From Clostridia bacterium (GTDB taxonomy: Bacteria > Bacillota > Clostridia > Oscillospirales > Acutalibacteraceae), in the NCBI GenBank assembly GCA_017436815.1, contig JAFSCI010000048.1:1-38136 (forward strand): a DNA stretch of 38,136 nucleotides, written 5' to 3'. The position numbers were made by a program, and so were the translations under genes. The notes under the pieces are model-generated. The model saw nothing but the letters and a program-made list of their open reading frames with translations, made no database searches and was not told where the DNA came from. Positions 6,864 through 15,581 of this stretch are shown piece by piece. Each line of letters opens with the position of its first letter. Positions within the stretch are counted from its first letter, which is position 1.

Positions 6864-9839
6864 ATGAATTGCGAAATTATAACAATTGGCGACGAATATT
6901 TATACGGCAAAGCTGATTTAAGTGCTGTTTTTCATATCTATGACCACATAAACGGCATGGGCTTTAACGTTGATATGCAAACTATTATTGCATCTGATAT
7001 GAACCAATTTATGCCAATCTTCAACACAGCTATGCGCCGTTCGCAACTTATTGTTATTATAGGCGGTTTTTCAAACCTGAACGCCGGTACATCACGGGAA
7101 ATTGTCGCAAAAGCGCTTAGTATTCCTTTGGTACATCATCCAAAAATCGAGCGTATGATACAAAAGCAAGCCGAAACTTCAGAGGATCGCTTTTTTAATG
7201 CGTATGCTTCTTTGGCAAAATTCCCCAAGAATTCTACCATCTTCCCTAATGAAATAGGCCTTGTACGCGGCACATGTATAGACGTTATTAACCACAAAAT
7301 ACTTGTTTTACCCGGCAACACGCACGAGCTTGAGCAGATGTTTACAAAATACGTTGTTCCTCATATTGAGCCACTCAGAAACACCGCGTGTGCAGAGCGC
7401 AAAATCTGTCTTTTCGGTACAGATGAAGATGCTGTACTTAAAAGACTCAAGGCTACCTTTGAAACACAAAGCAACCACATAACCACCGTTCAAAAAGGCG
7501 GCTGCACAATAATTAACCTGCGTGTACGCGCTTCTAAACAATCTACTGCCGACTCTGCAGCAGACAAAATTGTAACAAGAATTAAAAATATGTTTTTCGA
7601 TTACGTTTGCAGCTCAGAGTACACCGACCTCGCAAAAATAGTCGTAGACCGTCTTATTAAAGAAAACAAAAAAATAGCAACTGCCGAATCGTGCACTGCA
7701 GGTATGCTTTCACAAAGGCTCACCGACGTTGCCGGTTCCAGCAAGATCTTCGAATTTGGTATATCGGCCTATTCCAACCGCATTAAAATCGATGCTTTGG
7801 GAGTTCCGTCCGATACAATAGAGCGCTACGGCGCCATAAGTGAGCAAACCGCAATCTTAATGGCCAAAAACGCAAGAGAAATGAGTGACGCTGACATAGG
7901 CGTTGGTATAACAGGCGTAACCGGCCCCGATAAATGCGAAAACAAAGATGTCGGAACTATTTATATTGCCGTGGCCGATAAAAACAACGGTTGGGTTCGT
8001 CTTTTAAATCCGGCCGGAATTACCGACCGTGAGCAGCTCAGAATTTTAAGCTGCAATACCGCCTTAGACCTTGTTCGCCGTTATTTAGTTGCATCTGCAG
8101 ACGGTGTTTTAAAGGACGGTTTTGACATACACGATTTGTCACACATAAAAGTACTTCAAAAGAACCCATCCTTAAAAAATGAAAACAAAAGCTTTACTCC
8201 CACACAAATTAACGCTTCTGATGCGTTGTCGGATGAAGAAATCACTCGCTTGTTATCGAGCCACATTTATGATAGTTACGATGATGATTTCGGCGCTGAT
8301 GATACAGAATCTCTCATTTCACACACCGAGAACAACTTCCTTTTAGACGAAGAAGAGCCGGAGTCCGAAAACGATGGCACTCCTGTTTTAGAGCCCAAAT
8401 ACGATATGAACAGATTCCTTGTTGACGATGATGCCGAAGAGGACTCCTACAATCCCAACAACATTAAAACCGTTATATCCCCCTCTTCTATACCGCTCAA
8501 TATTGAATTCAGTACACACTCGTCTGTACCAAAGGGTACTAAACGCAAGCAAAAAGGCTTCTTCTCGAATTTTGTATCGTTTGTATTTCCAAACGACCGA
8601 GACAGCGCGCTGAAAAATACACTCAAGGTTTTATCGCTGGTTCTTATACTGATCTTTATTGTAGCAAGTTGCATTATTGCCGTTTCTCACGCTCAGGATT
8701 CTAAAAACACCAAGATATTAAATTCTATCCGTGAGGAATGGAATACAGTTTGTATAGACACCGGTAAAACAGACTCTGTCTTTAATTCGTTTAATTTCTT
8801 AAGACAAATAAACGACGATACTATCGGTTGGCTGAGAATAAACAACTCGCCTATTGACTATCCGGTTATGCTGACCGATAATAACGAGTTCTATTACAAC
8901 CATAATATTTATAAAGATAAGAGTAGATACGGTACAATCTTTGCCGACTCATCGGTTATAATAGAGCCCACAAAGATAAGTCAGAACATTACCCTTTACG
9001 GTAATACGTTCTCTAACGGCTCTATGTTCAGCGAGCTTAAAAATTATCGCGGTTTGGACTACTACAAAAACCACCCGACCATTTCATTCAAAACGCTTTA
9101 CAGAGATAACGTCTATAAAATTTTCTCTGTGTTCATTATAAACACAGACCCCGGTGATGATAACTCTTATGCATTTGAATTTGCAAAATCTGCCTTTGCC
9201 GATAAAGCCGATTTTATGGCCTTTGTAGAGGAAGCAAAGCTTCGCAGCATTTTAAAAACCCCGGTTGACGTTAAAGAGCAAGATGAATTACTCACCCTTT
9301 GCGTTGACACCAACGAATTCAAGGGCGCCAAGCTTGTTGTTATGGCACGTCGTACCAGAAGCAACGAAAACTTTGCGGTAGACACCCGTCTGGCAGATGT
9401 AAATCCCAACCCGATATATCCAGCTATATGGTACGAGTTAAAGGGTCTTTCAATGCCAAACACCACGTCTTTAATAGACAGCGCAAAGAACCCCTCTGGT
9501 TCTGATAGTACCTCGACCGACCTGGGCACTTCAAGCGATGATTCTTCTTCATCTGACGAATCAAGCTCGTCCTCTCAAACAAGCAGCAGGCGTCCGACAA
9601 GTAACACTACCACTTCAAAGCGCAACGACACTACTACGTCCAAGGACAACACTTCAGATACTTCGAGCGAAACCACATCTTTAGTTACAACCTCATCGGA
9701 CGATTCAAGTCAGACCGTTACAACGACGTCTGAAACCACAACCACCAGTGTTGATCAAGGCGGCGCAGACGATTCGCAAGGCGCCACTACAAGTATTCCG
9801 ACTACTTCTACCGAGTCGCCACAACCCGAAAACCCCTAA
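6864..9839 (+). CDS. CinA/PncC-like protein fused through a TM helix to a degenerate class B sortase domain
   Basis: The 991-aa protein has an unusual composite layout. Residues 1-170 resemble the MoCF/CinA N-terminal domain, but the usual GGLGPTxDD loop reads GGFSNLNAGTS (G67 onward). Residues about 250-415 form a PncC-like nicotinamide-nucleotide amidase domain with AESCTAG (Ser276), the YSNRIK segment and GITGVTGPD; this part looks active. An acidic linker (about 430-580) leads to a TM helix (587-610). Next comes a SrtB-like fold (DDTIGWLRI...IDYPV). Its catalytic His position is Asn714 (LYGNTF) and its Cys position appears to be Asp815 (TLCVDTNEF, with a Cys two residues early); Arg829/830 remain. 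The last roughly 120 residues are Ser/Thr-rich with no LPXTG motif. Predicted topology is CinA part inside, pseudo-sortase outside. Confidence 0.85.
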   Translation: MNCEIITIGDEYLYGKADLSAVFHIYDHINGMGFNVDMQTIIASDMNQFMPIFNTAMRRSQLIVIIGGFSNLNAGTSREIVAKALSIPLVHHPKIERMIQKQAETSEDRFFNAYASLAKFPKNSTIFPNEIGLVRGTCIDVINHKILVLPGNTHELEQMFTKYVVPHIEPLRNTACAERKICLFGTDEDAVLKRLKATFETQSNHITTVQKGGCTIINLRVRASKQSTADSAADKIVTRIKNMFFDYVCSSEYTDLAKIVVDRLIKENKKIATAESCTAGMLSQRLTDVAGSSKIFEFGISAYSNRIKIDALGVPSDTIERYGAISEQTAILMAKNAREMSDADIGVGITGVTGPDKCENKDVGTIYIAVADKNNGWVRLLNPAGITDREQLRILSCNTALDLVRRYLVASADGVLKDGFDIHDLSHIKVLQKNPSLKNENKSFTPTQINASDALSDEEITRLLSSHIYDSYDDDFGADDTESLISHTENNFLLDEEEPESENDGTPVLEPKYDMNRFLVDDDAEEDSYNPNNIKTVISPSSIPLNIEFSTHSSVPKGTKRKQKGFFSNFVSFVFPNDRDSALKNTLKVLSLVLILIFIVASCIIAVSHAQDSKNTKILNSIREEWNTVCIDTGKTDSVFNSFNFLRQINDDTIGWLRINNSPIDYPVMLTDNNEFYYNHNIYKDKSRYGTIFADSSVIIEPTKISQNITLYGNTFSNGSMFSELKNYRGLDYYKNHPTISFKTLYRDNVYKIFSVFIINTDPGDDNSYAFEFAKSAFADKADFMAFVEEAKLRSILKTPVDVKEQDELLTLCVDTNEFKGAKLVVMARRTRSNENFAVDTRLADVNPNPIYPAIWYELKGLSMPNTTSLIDSAKNPSGSDSTSTDLGTSSDDSSSSDESSSSSQTSSRRPTSNTTTSKRNDTTTSKDNTSDTSSETTSLVTTSSDDSSQTVTTTSETTTTSVDQGGADDSQGATTSIPTTSTESPQPENP

Positions 9840-9887
9840 CACGAGAATAACATATTAAGGCTCAATATAGTATATGGAGGAAAATTT

Positions 9888-10808
9888 ATGGCAGTTGATT
9901 TAAAACTCGACATTCTTTATTACAACACTCCCACCGATTTTGAAATGGAGTTTGGCCTTAGCAGTCGTTGTGTAATGAGAATGCTTACAAGCAAATCTGA
10001 AAACATAAAAGACTATTTGGAGCAGTTATCCCGTGCGGTATCAAGAAGTCGCTTAATAATTTGCATTGGTGACATTTATAATCCGAACGGAATTTTACGC
10101 ATTACCTCTAAGGCTATCGGACTAAATGTATGCTCTTATGATGCAGCCGCCTACAACGTTACCGATGAAAAAAGCCAAAGCGTTGCTCTGCCAGGCAATT
10201 CGTTACCGCTTGTAACCTCGCAAGGCGTACTTGCAGGCTGTCTTATTGAAAGCGGTCCGCAGGTTATAATATTCTTAAGCGATTCAAAGGAACTGCGTAA
10301 ACGCGTATTAAAAGAGCTGGTGTTTGAGTATATCTCTGCTCTTGCAGGTGATATTAGTGTTATAAACACACGTGAAGATTTATCTGACGTTGAAATCGAG
10401 TCTGAGGCGGAAGTTGAAAACCAAGACGATGATGAAAACTCACAAACCGACAGCGAGGAAGAAGAGACGCAAGAAGACTCCGAGCAGACACAGCAGGACT
10501 CTATGCCCGACGTTATGCCCGAATTCAAGCCTTTATCGACCAACTCGTTTGATTTAAACGATGACCCGATTATAGATCTTAAATTAAAGCCTTTACTTAA
10601 AACCATCAGCGAATCTCAGGCAATAACACCGACCGCAAATGATGATCAACCCAAAAGCATTTATGACGATTCTAATTTTAATATTGACGATCCCGACGAA
10701 CCCGAGCCGGAGCTTCCCAAATTCTTAAGTCTGAAAATTTTAACAGGCGCTCTGTGTGCCGTATTGGCAGCCGTTGTAGGTTTGCTTTTGTACTATTATA
10801 TTAAATAA
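9888..10808 (+). CDS. Tail-anchored MoCF/CinA-like degenerate protein
   Basis: This 306-aa protein is probably related to the N-terminal domain of its upstream neighbour. Both contain a run of the form RS(R/Q)LI(I/V)xIG followed by an Asn-containing loop in place of the CinA GGLGPT motif. Both also have an (A/V)LPGN segment followed by a helix. Residues about 1-165 form this domain and 170-275 are very acidic and low-complexity. A single C-terminal TM helix (about 283-304) ends in YYYIK, so the domain should face the cytoplasm. TGGAGG lies before the ATG and the gap to the upstream gene is 48 bp. I do not recognise a named family. It may pair with the fusion protein at the membrane, but no catalytic function can be assigned. 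Confidence 0.75.
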   Translation: MAVDLKLDILYYNTPTDFEMEFGLSSRCVMRMLTSKSENIKDYLEQLSRAVSRSRLIICIGDIYNPNGILRITSKAIGLNVCSYDAAAYNVTDEKSQSVALPGNSLPLVTSQGVLAGCLIESGPQVIIFLSDSKELRKRVLKELVFEYISALAGDISVINTREDLSDVEIESEAEVENQDDDENSQTDSEEEETQEDSEQTQQDSMPDVMPEFKPLSTNSFDLNDDPIIDLKLKPLLKTISESQAITPTANDDQPKSIYDDSNFNIDDPDEPEPELPKFLSLKILTGALCAVLAAVVGLLLYYYIK

Positions 10809-10819
10809 GGTGGACAAAT

Positions 10820-11308
10820 ATGGCAGATACCGTTACAAACTTTTTAAAGGAATTTTTAAGTGATGAGCTTGTTGTTTTTGTTGTATCCTTGCTCCCCATT
10901 TTAGAGCTGCGCGGCGGTCTGGTTGCGGCGGCAATTTTAGGGGTTGAGTGGTACAAGGCTTTTCCGATTTGTGTTTTGGGCAATATTCTCCCCATTCCTA
11001 TAGTTTTACTTTTTATCAGACAAATTTTAAACTGGCTGAAGAAAAGGGCCATGTTCAAAAAATTAGTCGATAAAATAGAAAAAAAGGCACAAAAAAACAC
11101 CGCAAAGGTGTTAAAGTACAAAAAGTGGGGCTTATTTTTATTCGTTGCAATTCCGCTTCCCGGCACAGGTGCTTGGACCGGAGCTTTAGTTGCAAACTTT
11201 TTGGATATGCGCTTTAAGTCGGCCTTCCCGCTTATTTTGGCGGGCGTATTTGTCGCAGGACTTATTATGATGATTTTGTCTTACGTTGCCCCCGCGCTTA
11301 TATTTTAA
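10820..11308 (+). CDS. Small multidrug-export family membrane protein (COG2426-like)
   Basis: The 162-aa protein has about four hydrophobic segments. Its motifs LLPILELRGGLVAA near the N-terminus and AIPLPGTGAWTGALVA in the middle are typical of the putative small multi-drug export family, whose substrate is unknown. A basic helix (KKRAMFKKLVDKIEKKAQK) lies between them. It starts 11 bp after the tail-anchored protein and is the last gene before a strong terminator, so it belongs to the same operon. The family name should not be taken as evidence of drug export. Confidence 0.85.
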   Translation: MADTVTNFLKEFLSDELVVFVVSLLPILELRGGLVAAAILGVEWYKAFPICVLGNILPIPIVLLFIRQILNWLKKRAMFKKLVDKIEKKAQKNTAKVLKYKKWGLFLFVAIPLPGTGAWTGALVANFLDMRFKSAFPLILAGVFVAGLIMMILSYVAPALIF

Positions 11309-11323
11309 ATGTAATAAAAAAGC

Positions 11324-11354
11324 AAGAACCCGAAGATTATTTCTTCGGGTTCTT
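11324..11354. terminator. Bidirectional intrinsic terminator
   Basis: A perfect 13-bp stem (11324-11336 with 11342-11354) with a 5-nt loop is followed by a T-run on the plus strand and preceded by an A-run. It can therefore stop both the plus-strand operon and the convergent minus-strand operon. Its right half overlaps the last codons of the DUF1461 gene. Confidence 0.9.
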
Positions 11355-11993
11355 TTTTATTAAATCCATTATAATTAACGTTGCGCAGGAAACTATTAAA
11401 TTTAAAAGAATAAAAATTGCGCAGTTGCTAAAAAACTGTTCGGGCAATACCAGAATTATGGGGTCGGTATAAATATTAAAGGTCCAGTTTGTTTTGCCCG
11501 CAAAGAATATTTTATGGAAAACCTCAAATGCCGCAGTAAAGTCTACCGATGCTAAAATTCCTATGGCGGCAAAAAGTCCTAAAACAAAAAGACTCGCAAA
11601 AAACAAGGGTGAACGCCCTTTAAATTTATATAACCCCTTACCTTTAATTTTAAGCGTTACAAATATTGCAATTAAAATAAGCGCCGTTATAAAGAACACC
11701 AAAAGGTCTAATATAAAAAGCACTCTTACGTCTTTAAAGTGCGCCGCTCCCTCGGCCGAGAAAGCAAACTCGCCAAGAGAAAATTCATTCGTAAGCCCCA
11801 TACAGTAATCGAGCATTTCGTTATATGCCGATACTATCTGACTATAGGTTTTGCCGCTTATCAGCTCTAGTTTTAAGGGCGTTATGTGCGCATAATAAAA
11901 GGGTCTTATAAGTATTGGCAGAGCAATACTGCCACTTATTATGCAAAGCGCAGTCAAAAAGCCTGTGCATACCGATAATATTTTTCTTTTCAT
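11337..11993 (-). CDS. DUF1461/TIGR01906-type integral membrane protein
   Basis: The 218-aa protein has four likely TM helices: one at the N-terminus, one near residues 90-112, one near 130-152 and one at the C-terminus. The segment FHKIFFAGKTNWTFN followed by PIILVLPEQFF is characteristic of the TIGR01906 family, whose function is unknown. The start codon overlaps the stop of the upstream glycosyltransferase (TAATG), so translation is coupled. It is the last gene of the ppiB-rfbA-GT-GT unit. Confidence 0.85.
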   Translation of the reverse strand: MKRKILSVCTGFLTALCIISGSIALPILIRPFYYAHITPLKLELISGKTYSQIVSAYNEMLDYCMGLTNEFSLGEFAFSAEGAAHFKDVRVLFILDLLVFFITALILIAIFVTLKIKGKGLYKFKGRSPLFFASLFVLGLFAAIGILASVDFTAAFEVFHKIFFAGKTNWTFNIYTDPIILVLPEQFFSNCAIFILLNLIVSCATLIIMDLIKKNPKK

Positions 11994-12976
11994 TATTTTT
12001 TCACTTTAAAATTTATTTTGTAAGCATATAAAAGGTCGCCGATAAAAATTCGTATTGCGCCTTTAAAAGACTTATAATACCGCTTGTACGAGCCTATAAA
12101 CCTTACAAGCCCTATCCAGCGAAAAATATTTTTTGTCTCCAAAAACTTCAGTCTGCTCTTCTCGCAGGCTATTTGTTTTTTAAGGGCTTTTTCCTCAGCG
12201 CGAGTCACCTTGTTCAAAGACAGTAAATACTCGTGCGCGGTTATAGATTCTTTGAGTCCGCTTTTTCTTGTATCGGTACTGCCTATCAAGGTCTTGCGGT
12301 CCAAAACAGAAAGCGACGTATTGGAATGGTGATACCTGTATCTGCACAGCTTGGTATTTAAAATACAGCTTTTAGAAAGCATTGCCGCCAACATATTTAT
12401 ATACCAGTCGTGAGAAAGCATACTCTTTAAATCTATGGGCTTTAAATACGGCTTAATTTCTTGTCTTATACACATAGAAAAGCCTCTTATATACGAGCAA
12501 CCTATTAAAGAGTCAATGCTCACCTGCTCTATAGAGTCATCGAACGTATCACCCAAATAGGTTATTGGTGGGTCGATAATTTCTTTGCCAAACTGATCTA
12601 TAACGCTATAGCGTGAGGCCAAAGAGTAAATGTCGGGGTTATTATTCATAACCGACACCATTGTGCTTACCTTTTCTTTTTCCCAGACGTCATCCTGGTC
12701 GCTTAAAAAGATAATATCACCCTTAGCCCTTTGTATGCCGTTATAAAAGTTAAGGCAGTAGCCCACATTTTGCTCGTTAACAGTAAAAGACCAATTTTTA
12801 AGATTGTTTTTTTCTATAAACGAGCGAACAATATCGGGTGTGCTGTCTTTAGAACAGTCATCACATATAATAACCTCGTCGGGCTTTAGGGTCTGATTTA
12901 AAATAGACTCTAACTGCTCGGCTATAAACTTCTCGCCGTTATAGCTCGATAACACAACCGATATCACATCTCTCAC
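11993..12976 (-). CDS. Family 2 glycosyltransferase (rhamnosyltransferase-like)
   Basis: The 327-aa GT-A fold enzyme transfers a sugar from a nucleotide donor during surface-glycan synthesis. It begins with SVVLSSYNGEKFIAEQL, followed by ICDDCSKDST for nucleotide binding and a FLSDQDDVWEKEKV metal/acceptor motif. That last motif is typical of the GT2 group containing rhamnosyltransferases. The C-terminal third is basic. It overlaps the upstream GT2 gene by 4 bp (ATGA). Given rfbA in the same unit, a dTDP-rhamnose or other dTDP-sugar donor is plausible but not shown. Confidence 0.88.
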   Translation of the reverse strand: MRDVISVVLSSYNGEKFIAEQLESILNQTLKPDEVIICDDCSKDSTPDIVRSFIEKNNLKNWSFTVNEQNVGYCLNFYNGIQRAKGDIIFLSDQDDVWEKEKVSTMVSVMNNNPDIYSLASRYSVIDQFGKEIIDPPITYLGDTFDDSIEQVSIDSLIGCSYIRGFSMCIRQEIKPYLKPIDLKSMLSHDWYINMLAAMLSKSCILNTKLCRYRYHHSNTSLSVLDRKTLIGSTDTRKSGLKESITAHEYLLSLNKVTRAEEKALKKQIACEKSRLKFLETKNIFRWIGLVRFIGSYKRYYKSFKGAIRIFIGDLLYAYKINFKVKK

Positions 12977-13953
12977 CTTACTTTAAAGAGTATTTTGCTG
13001 AACCAGTAAATAATATTTACGCTTTTCGTTTTTGCCACAAGAACAACTATTCTTTCCAAAATGCTTATTCCCTTAGCCTCGTTTATTATTTTCAAAAAGG
13101 CAGGGTCCTCAATTTCGGCCTTTATAATGGCCTTTATCTGCGATTTACTTAAATTACAGCTTTCAAAGTTAAAATTTATAAACGATGAAAACAGATACTT
13201 AACGTAAAAATAATTGCAATAAGAATGGGCCTGCTTATTGTTAAGCATTAAGCTTAAATCAATTAAATCTAACGCTCTGCTCTTTAGTGTTTCAAGCTTC
13301 TCGGCATTAAACCGCCTTGTTATACTGCCCTGACGCTGAACGTAGTAATAAAGACAGTCACTTATAACCTTAATATCAGGACGGCATTTGAAAAGCGCGG
13401 TAGTAAACCCGGTATCCTCGTAAAGCTCGCCCTCTTTAAAGAGAATATTGTTTTCTTTTAGAAATTTCAGCCTTATAAGCTTGTTCCAGGCGGGGTCAAA
13501 AATATGCTTTGCCTTTAGCTCGGCAAAAGCGTCGCCTATATTATTTAATGTATAGTTACCGCTTTTAACATAATTTGCCTTTTTCTTTGTGCCGTAATCT
13601 AAATAATAGCCGCAAATTACAACGTCGGTATCTTCATTAGCTTCTAAAACCAGACGCTCTATTGCGTTTTCAGGCAAATAATCGTCTGAATCTACAAAGC
13701 AGATAAATTCACCCTCTGCCATAGCAATACCTGCATTACGCGCGCTTGATAATCCACCGTTTTCTTTATGAATAACCTTTATTCTGCCGTCGGTTTTGTA
13801 CGAGTCGCATATATCGGCGCTGCCATCGGTCGAGCCATCGTCAACCAAAATAACCGACATATCGTTAAAGGTTTGATTTAGCACGCTGTTTACACAGCGT
13901 GCTAAATATTCTTTGGTATTGTATACGGGAATTACTACACTTACCCTTGCCAT
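12973..13953 (-). CDS. Family 2 glycosyltransferase
   Basis: The 326-aa GT2 enzyme begins RVSVVIPVYNTKEYLARCVNS, has the VDDGSTDGS nucleotide-binding motif and a CFVDSDDYL metal-binding motif. This is the EpsJ/capsule-type subgroup. The C-terminal half is helical and less conserved. It starts directly after rfbA (1-bp gap) and overlaps the next GT gene by 4 bp. It therefore belongs to a compact surface-polysaccharide unit. Donor and acceptor cannot be told from sequence. Confidence 0.9.
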   Translation of the reverse strand: MARVSVVIPVYNTKEYLARCVNSVLNQTFNDMSVILVDDGSTDGSADICDSYKTDGRIKVIHKENGGLSSARNAGIAMAEGEFICFVDSDDYLPENAIERLVLEANEDTDVVICGYYLDYGTKKKANYVKSGNYTLNNIGDAFAELKAKHIFDPAWNKLIRLKFLKENNILFKEGELYEDTGFTTALFKCRPDIKVISDCLYYYVQRQGSITRRFNAEKLETLKSRALDLIDLSLMLNNKQAHSYCNYFYVKYLFSSFINFNFESCNLSKSQIKAIIKAEIEDPAFLKIINEAKGISILERIVVLVAKTKSVNIIYWFSKILFKVR

Positions 13954-13954
13954 A

Positions 13955-14833
13955 TTAGTATTTAAACTTTCCTTCGGCTACGTTTTTAAGATGTGTGCCG
14001 TAAGGAGATTTTCCGTATCTGTTGGCAGATTCAAGCAGTTTTTCCTTGCTTATCCAACCGTTAATATATGCAATTTCTTCAATTGCCGAAATCTTAATGC
14101 CCTGACGGTTTTCTATTACCTTTACAAATTCGCCGGCCTCAGACAATGCATCCATTGTTCCTGTATCAAGCCAGGCATAGCCACGGCCTAAAGTTACAAC
14201 GTTTAAAGAGCCATCTTCTAAATAAAGTTTGTTTAAATCGGTAATTTCAAGCTCGCCACGCTTAGACGGCTTTACCTTTTTAACCAATTCGCAAACACGG
14301 TTGTCGTAAAAATATAAACCTGTTACGCAGTAGTTGGACTTTGGATGTTCGGGCTTTTCTTCTATAGATACTGCCTTGCCGTTTTCGTCAAACTCAACTA
14401 TACCAAAACGCTCGGGATCGTCTACGTAGTAGCCGAAAACAGTAGCGCCGTGCTCACGCTCTGCAGCCTCACGCAAGTGCTTCTTCAGTCCGTTGCCGTA
14501 GAAAATATTGTCGCCAAGCACCATTGCGCAGCAGTCACCGTTTATAAACTCCTCACCTATAATAAAGGCTTGAGCAAGTCCGTCGGGAGAAGGCTGCACG
14601 GCATAAGAAAGATTTATTCCGTAATCAGAGCCGTCGCCCAGTAAACGCTCAAAGTTAGGCAGGTCTGTGGGTGTGGAAATTATAAGAATATCTCTGATAC
14701 CCGCAAGCATAAGGGTCGATAACGGATAATAAATCATCGGTTTATCATAAACCGGCAAAAGCTGCTTAGAAGTAACCATTGTCAGCGGATAAAGACGTGT
14801 GCCCGAACCGCCTGCTAAAATAATACCTTTCAT
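13955..14833 (-). CDS. rfbA: Glucose-1-phosphate thymidylyltransferase
   Basis: This enzyme makes dTDP-glucose from dTTP and glucose-1-phosphate, the first step to dTDP-rhamnose and other dTDP-sugars. The 292-aa protein has the [11 protein letters not shown] nucleotidyl-transfer loop, [19 protein letters not shown] and [10 protein letters not shown] motifs, all canonical, and normal length. GAGAGGGC precedes the ATG. The remaining rhamnose genes (rfbB, rfbC, rfbD) are not next to it, so they must be elsewhere if the pathway is complete. It lies 18 bp after ppiB. Confidence 0.95.
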   Translation of the reverse strand: MKGIILAGGSGTRLYPLTMVTSKQLLPVYDKPMIYYPLSTLMLAGIRDILIISTPTDLPNFERLLGDGSDYGINLSYAVQPSPDGLAQAFIIGEEFINGDCCAMVLGDNIFYGNGLKKHLREAAEREHGATVFGYYVDDPERFGIVEFDENGKAVSIEEKPEHPKSNYCVTGLYFYDNRVCELVKKVKPSKRGELEITDLNKLYLEDGSLNVVTLGRGYAWLDTGTMDALSEAGEFVKVIENRQGIKISAIEEIAYINGWISKEKLLESANRYGKSPYGTHLKNVAEGKFKY

Positions 14834-14851
14834 TTTTATGCCCTCTCTTTA

Positions 14852-15451
14852 TTAGTTTTCTTTTATCTCGATGCTTTCAATTAAAACGTCATCTACAGGC
14901 ATATCATTTGCGCCTGTTTTTACGTTTGCAATTTTATCAACGATATCCATTCCCTCATAAACCTGTCCGAAAACAGTATGACGGAAATCTAACCAAGGTG
15001 TGCCGCCAAGCTCTTTATAATCATCTATAATATCTCTTGGGAAGCCACGGTCAACAAGCTGCTCCATTTGATCTAACATCTGCTCGGGGCAGGTGGAAGC
15101 CTGTACAATAAAGAACTGGCTGCCGTTTGTGTTAGGACCCGAGTTTGCCATAGAAAGAGCACCGCGAAGATTGTGTAAATCCACACTGAATTCGTCTTGG
15201 AACGAGCCGCCCCAAATACTTTGTCCACCCGTACCGTTACCTGCCGGGTCACCGCCCTGAATCATAAAATCTTTTATAACACGGTGGAATTTTAAACCGT
15301 TATAATAGCCGTTTTTGGCGTGAGTAATAAAGTTTTCGCAGGTTTTGGGTGTTTGCTGAGGGAAGAGTTTGATTTTAATTGTACCCTGATTTGTATTCAT
15401 TATAGCTGTTATATCGCCCGCTTTTACGGGTGCAGTTTGTAAACTTGCCAT
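14852..15451 (-). CDS. ppiB: Peptidyl-prolyl cis-trans isomerase, cyclophilin type
   Basis: The roughly 199-aa cyclophilin carries [34 protein letters not shown] and HTVFGQV, the active-site Arg, Gln and Phe segments of the family. No signal peptide is seen, so it is cytoplasmic. The start was set at 15451 because AAGGAG lies 7 nt before that ATG; an in-frame ATG 21 bp upstream lacks a site. A sigma-A-like promoter lies just upstream. With no terminator before rfbA, it probably heads the glycan unit. Confidence 0.93.
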   Translation of the reverse strand: MASLQTAPVKAGDITAIMNTNQGTIKIKLFPQQTPKTCENFITHAKNGYYNGLKFHRVIKDFMIQGGDPAGNGTGGQSIWGGSFQDEFSVDLHNLRGALSMANSGPNTNGSQFFIVQASTCPEQMLDQMEQLVDRGFPRDIIDDYKELGGTPWLDFRHTVFGQVYEGMDIVDKIANVKTGANDMPVDDVLIESIEIKEN

Positions 15452-15481
15452 ATTAATTCTCCTTAAAAGCATTATACAATT

Positions 15482-15510
15482 ATATTACCACTTATTTACT
15501 GTAATTACAA
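15482..15510 (-). promoter_or_regulatory. Probable promoter of ppiB-rfbA-GT unit
   Basis: On the minus strand TTGTAA (15510-15505) and TAATAT (15487-15482) are 17 nt apart, about 30 bp before the ppiB start. A TATAAT further downstream is an alternative -10 without a good -35. Confidence 0.55.
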
Positions 15511-15521
15511 CAATATTTTTC

Positions 15522-15550
15522 TTGCAACAATTCTTATAATATATTATACT
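15522..15550 (+). promoter_or_regulatory. Probable promoter of the glycosidase-like gene
   Basis: TTGCAA (15522-15527) and TATACT (15545-15550) are 17 nt apart, about 31 bp upstream of the chosen ATG. It is divergent from, but does not overlap, the ppiB promoter. Confidence 0.55.
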
Positions 15551-15581
15551 TAACAAAAATCTCTCTGAGGCGGTGTTTTAT

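Noticed and set aside
9470..9839. LPXTG-type sorting signal at the C-terminus of the sortase-like fusion
   Set aside because: The tail is Ser/Thr-rich but has no LPXTG motif, hydrophobic segment or basic end.
10151..10606. 151-aa open frame opposite the tail-anchored protein gene
   Set aside because: It is a Ser-rich shadow of the acidic low-complexity linker on the other strand.
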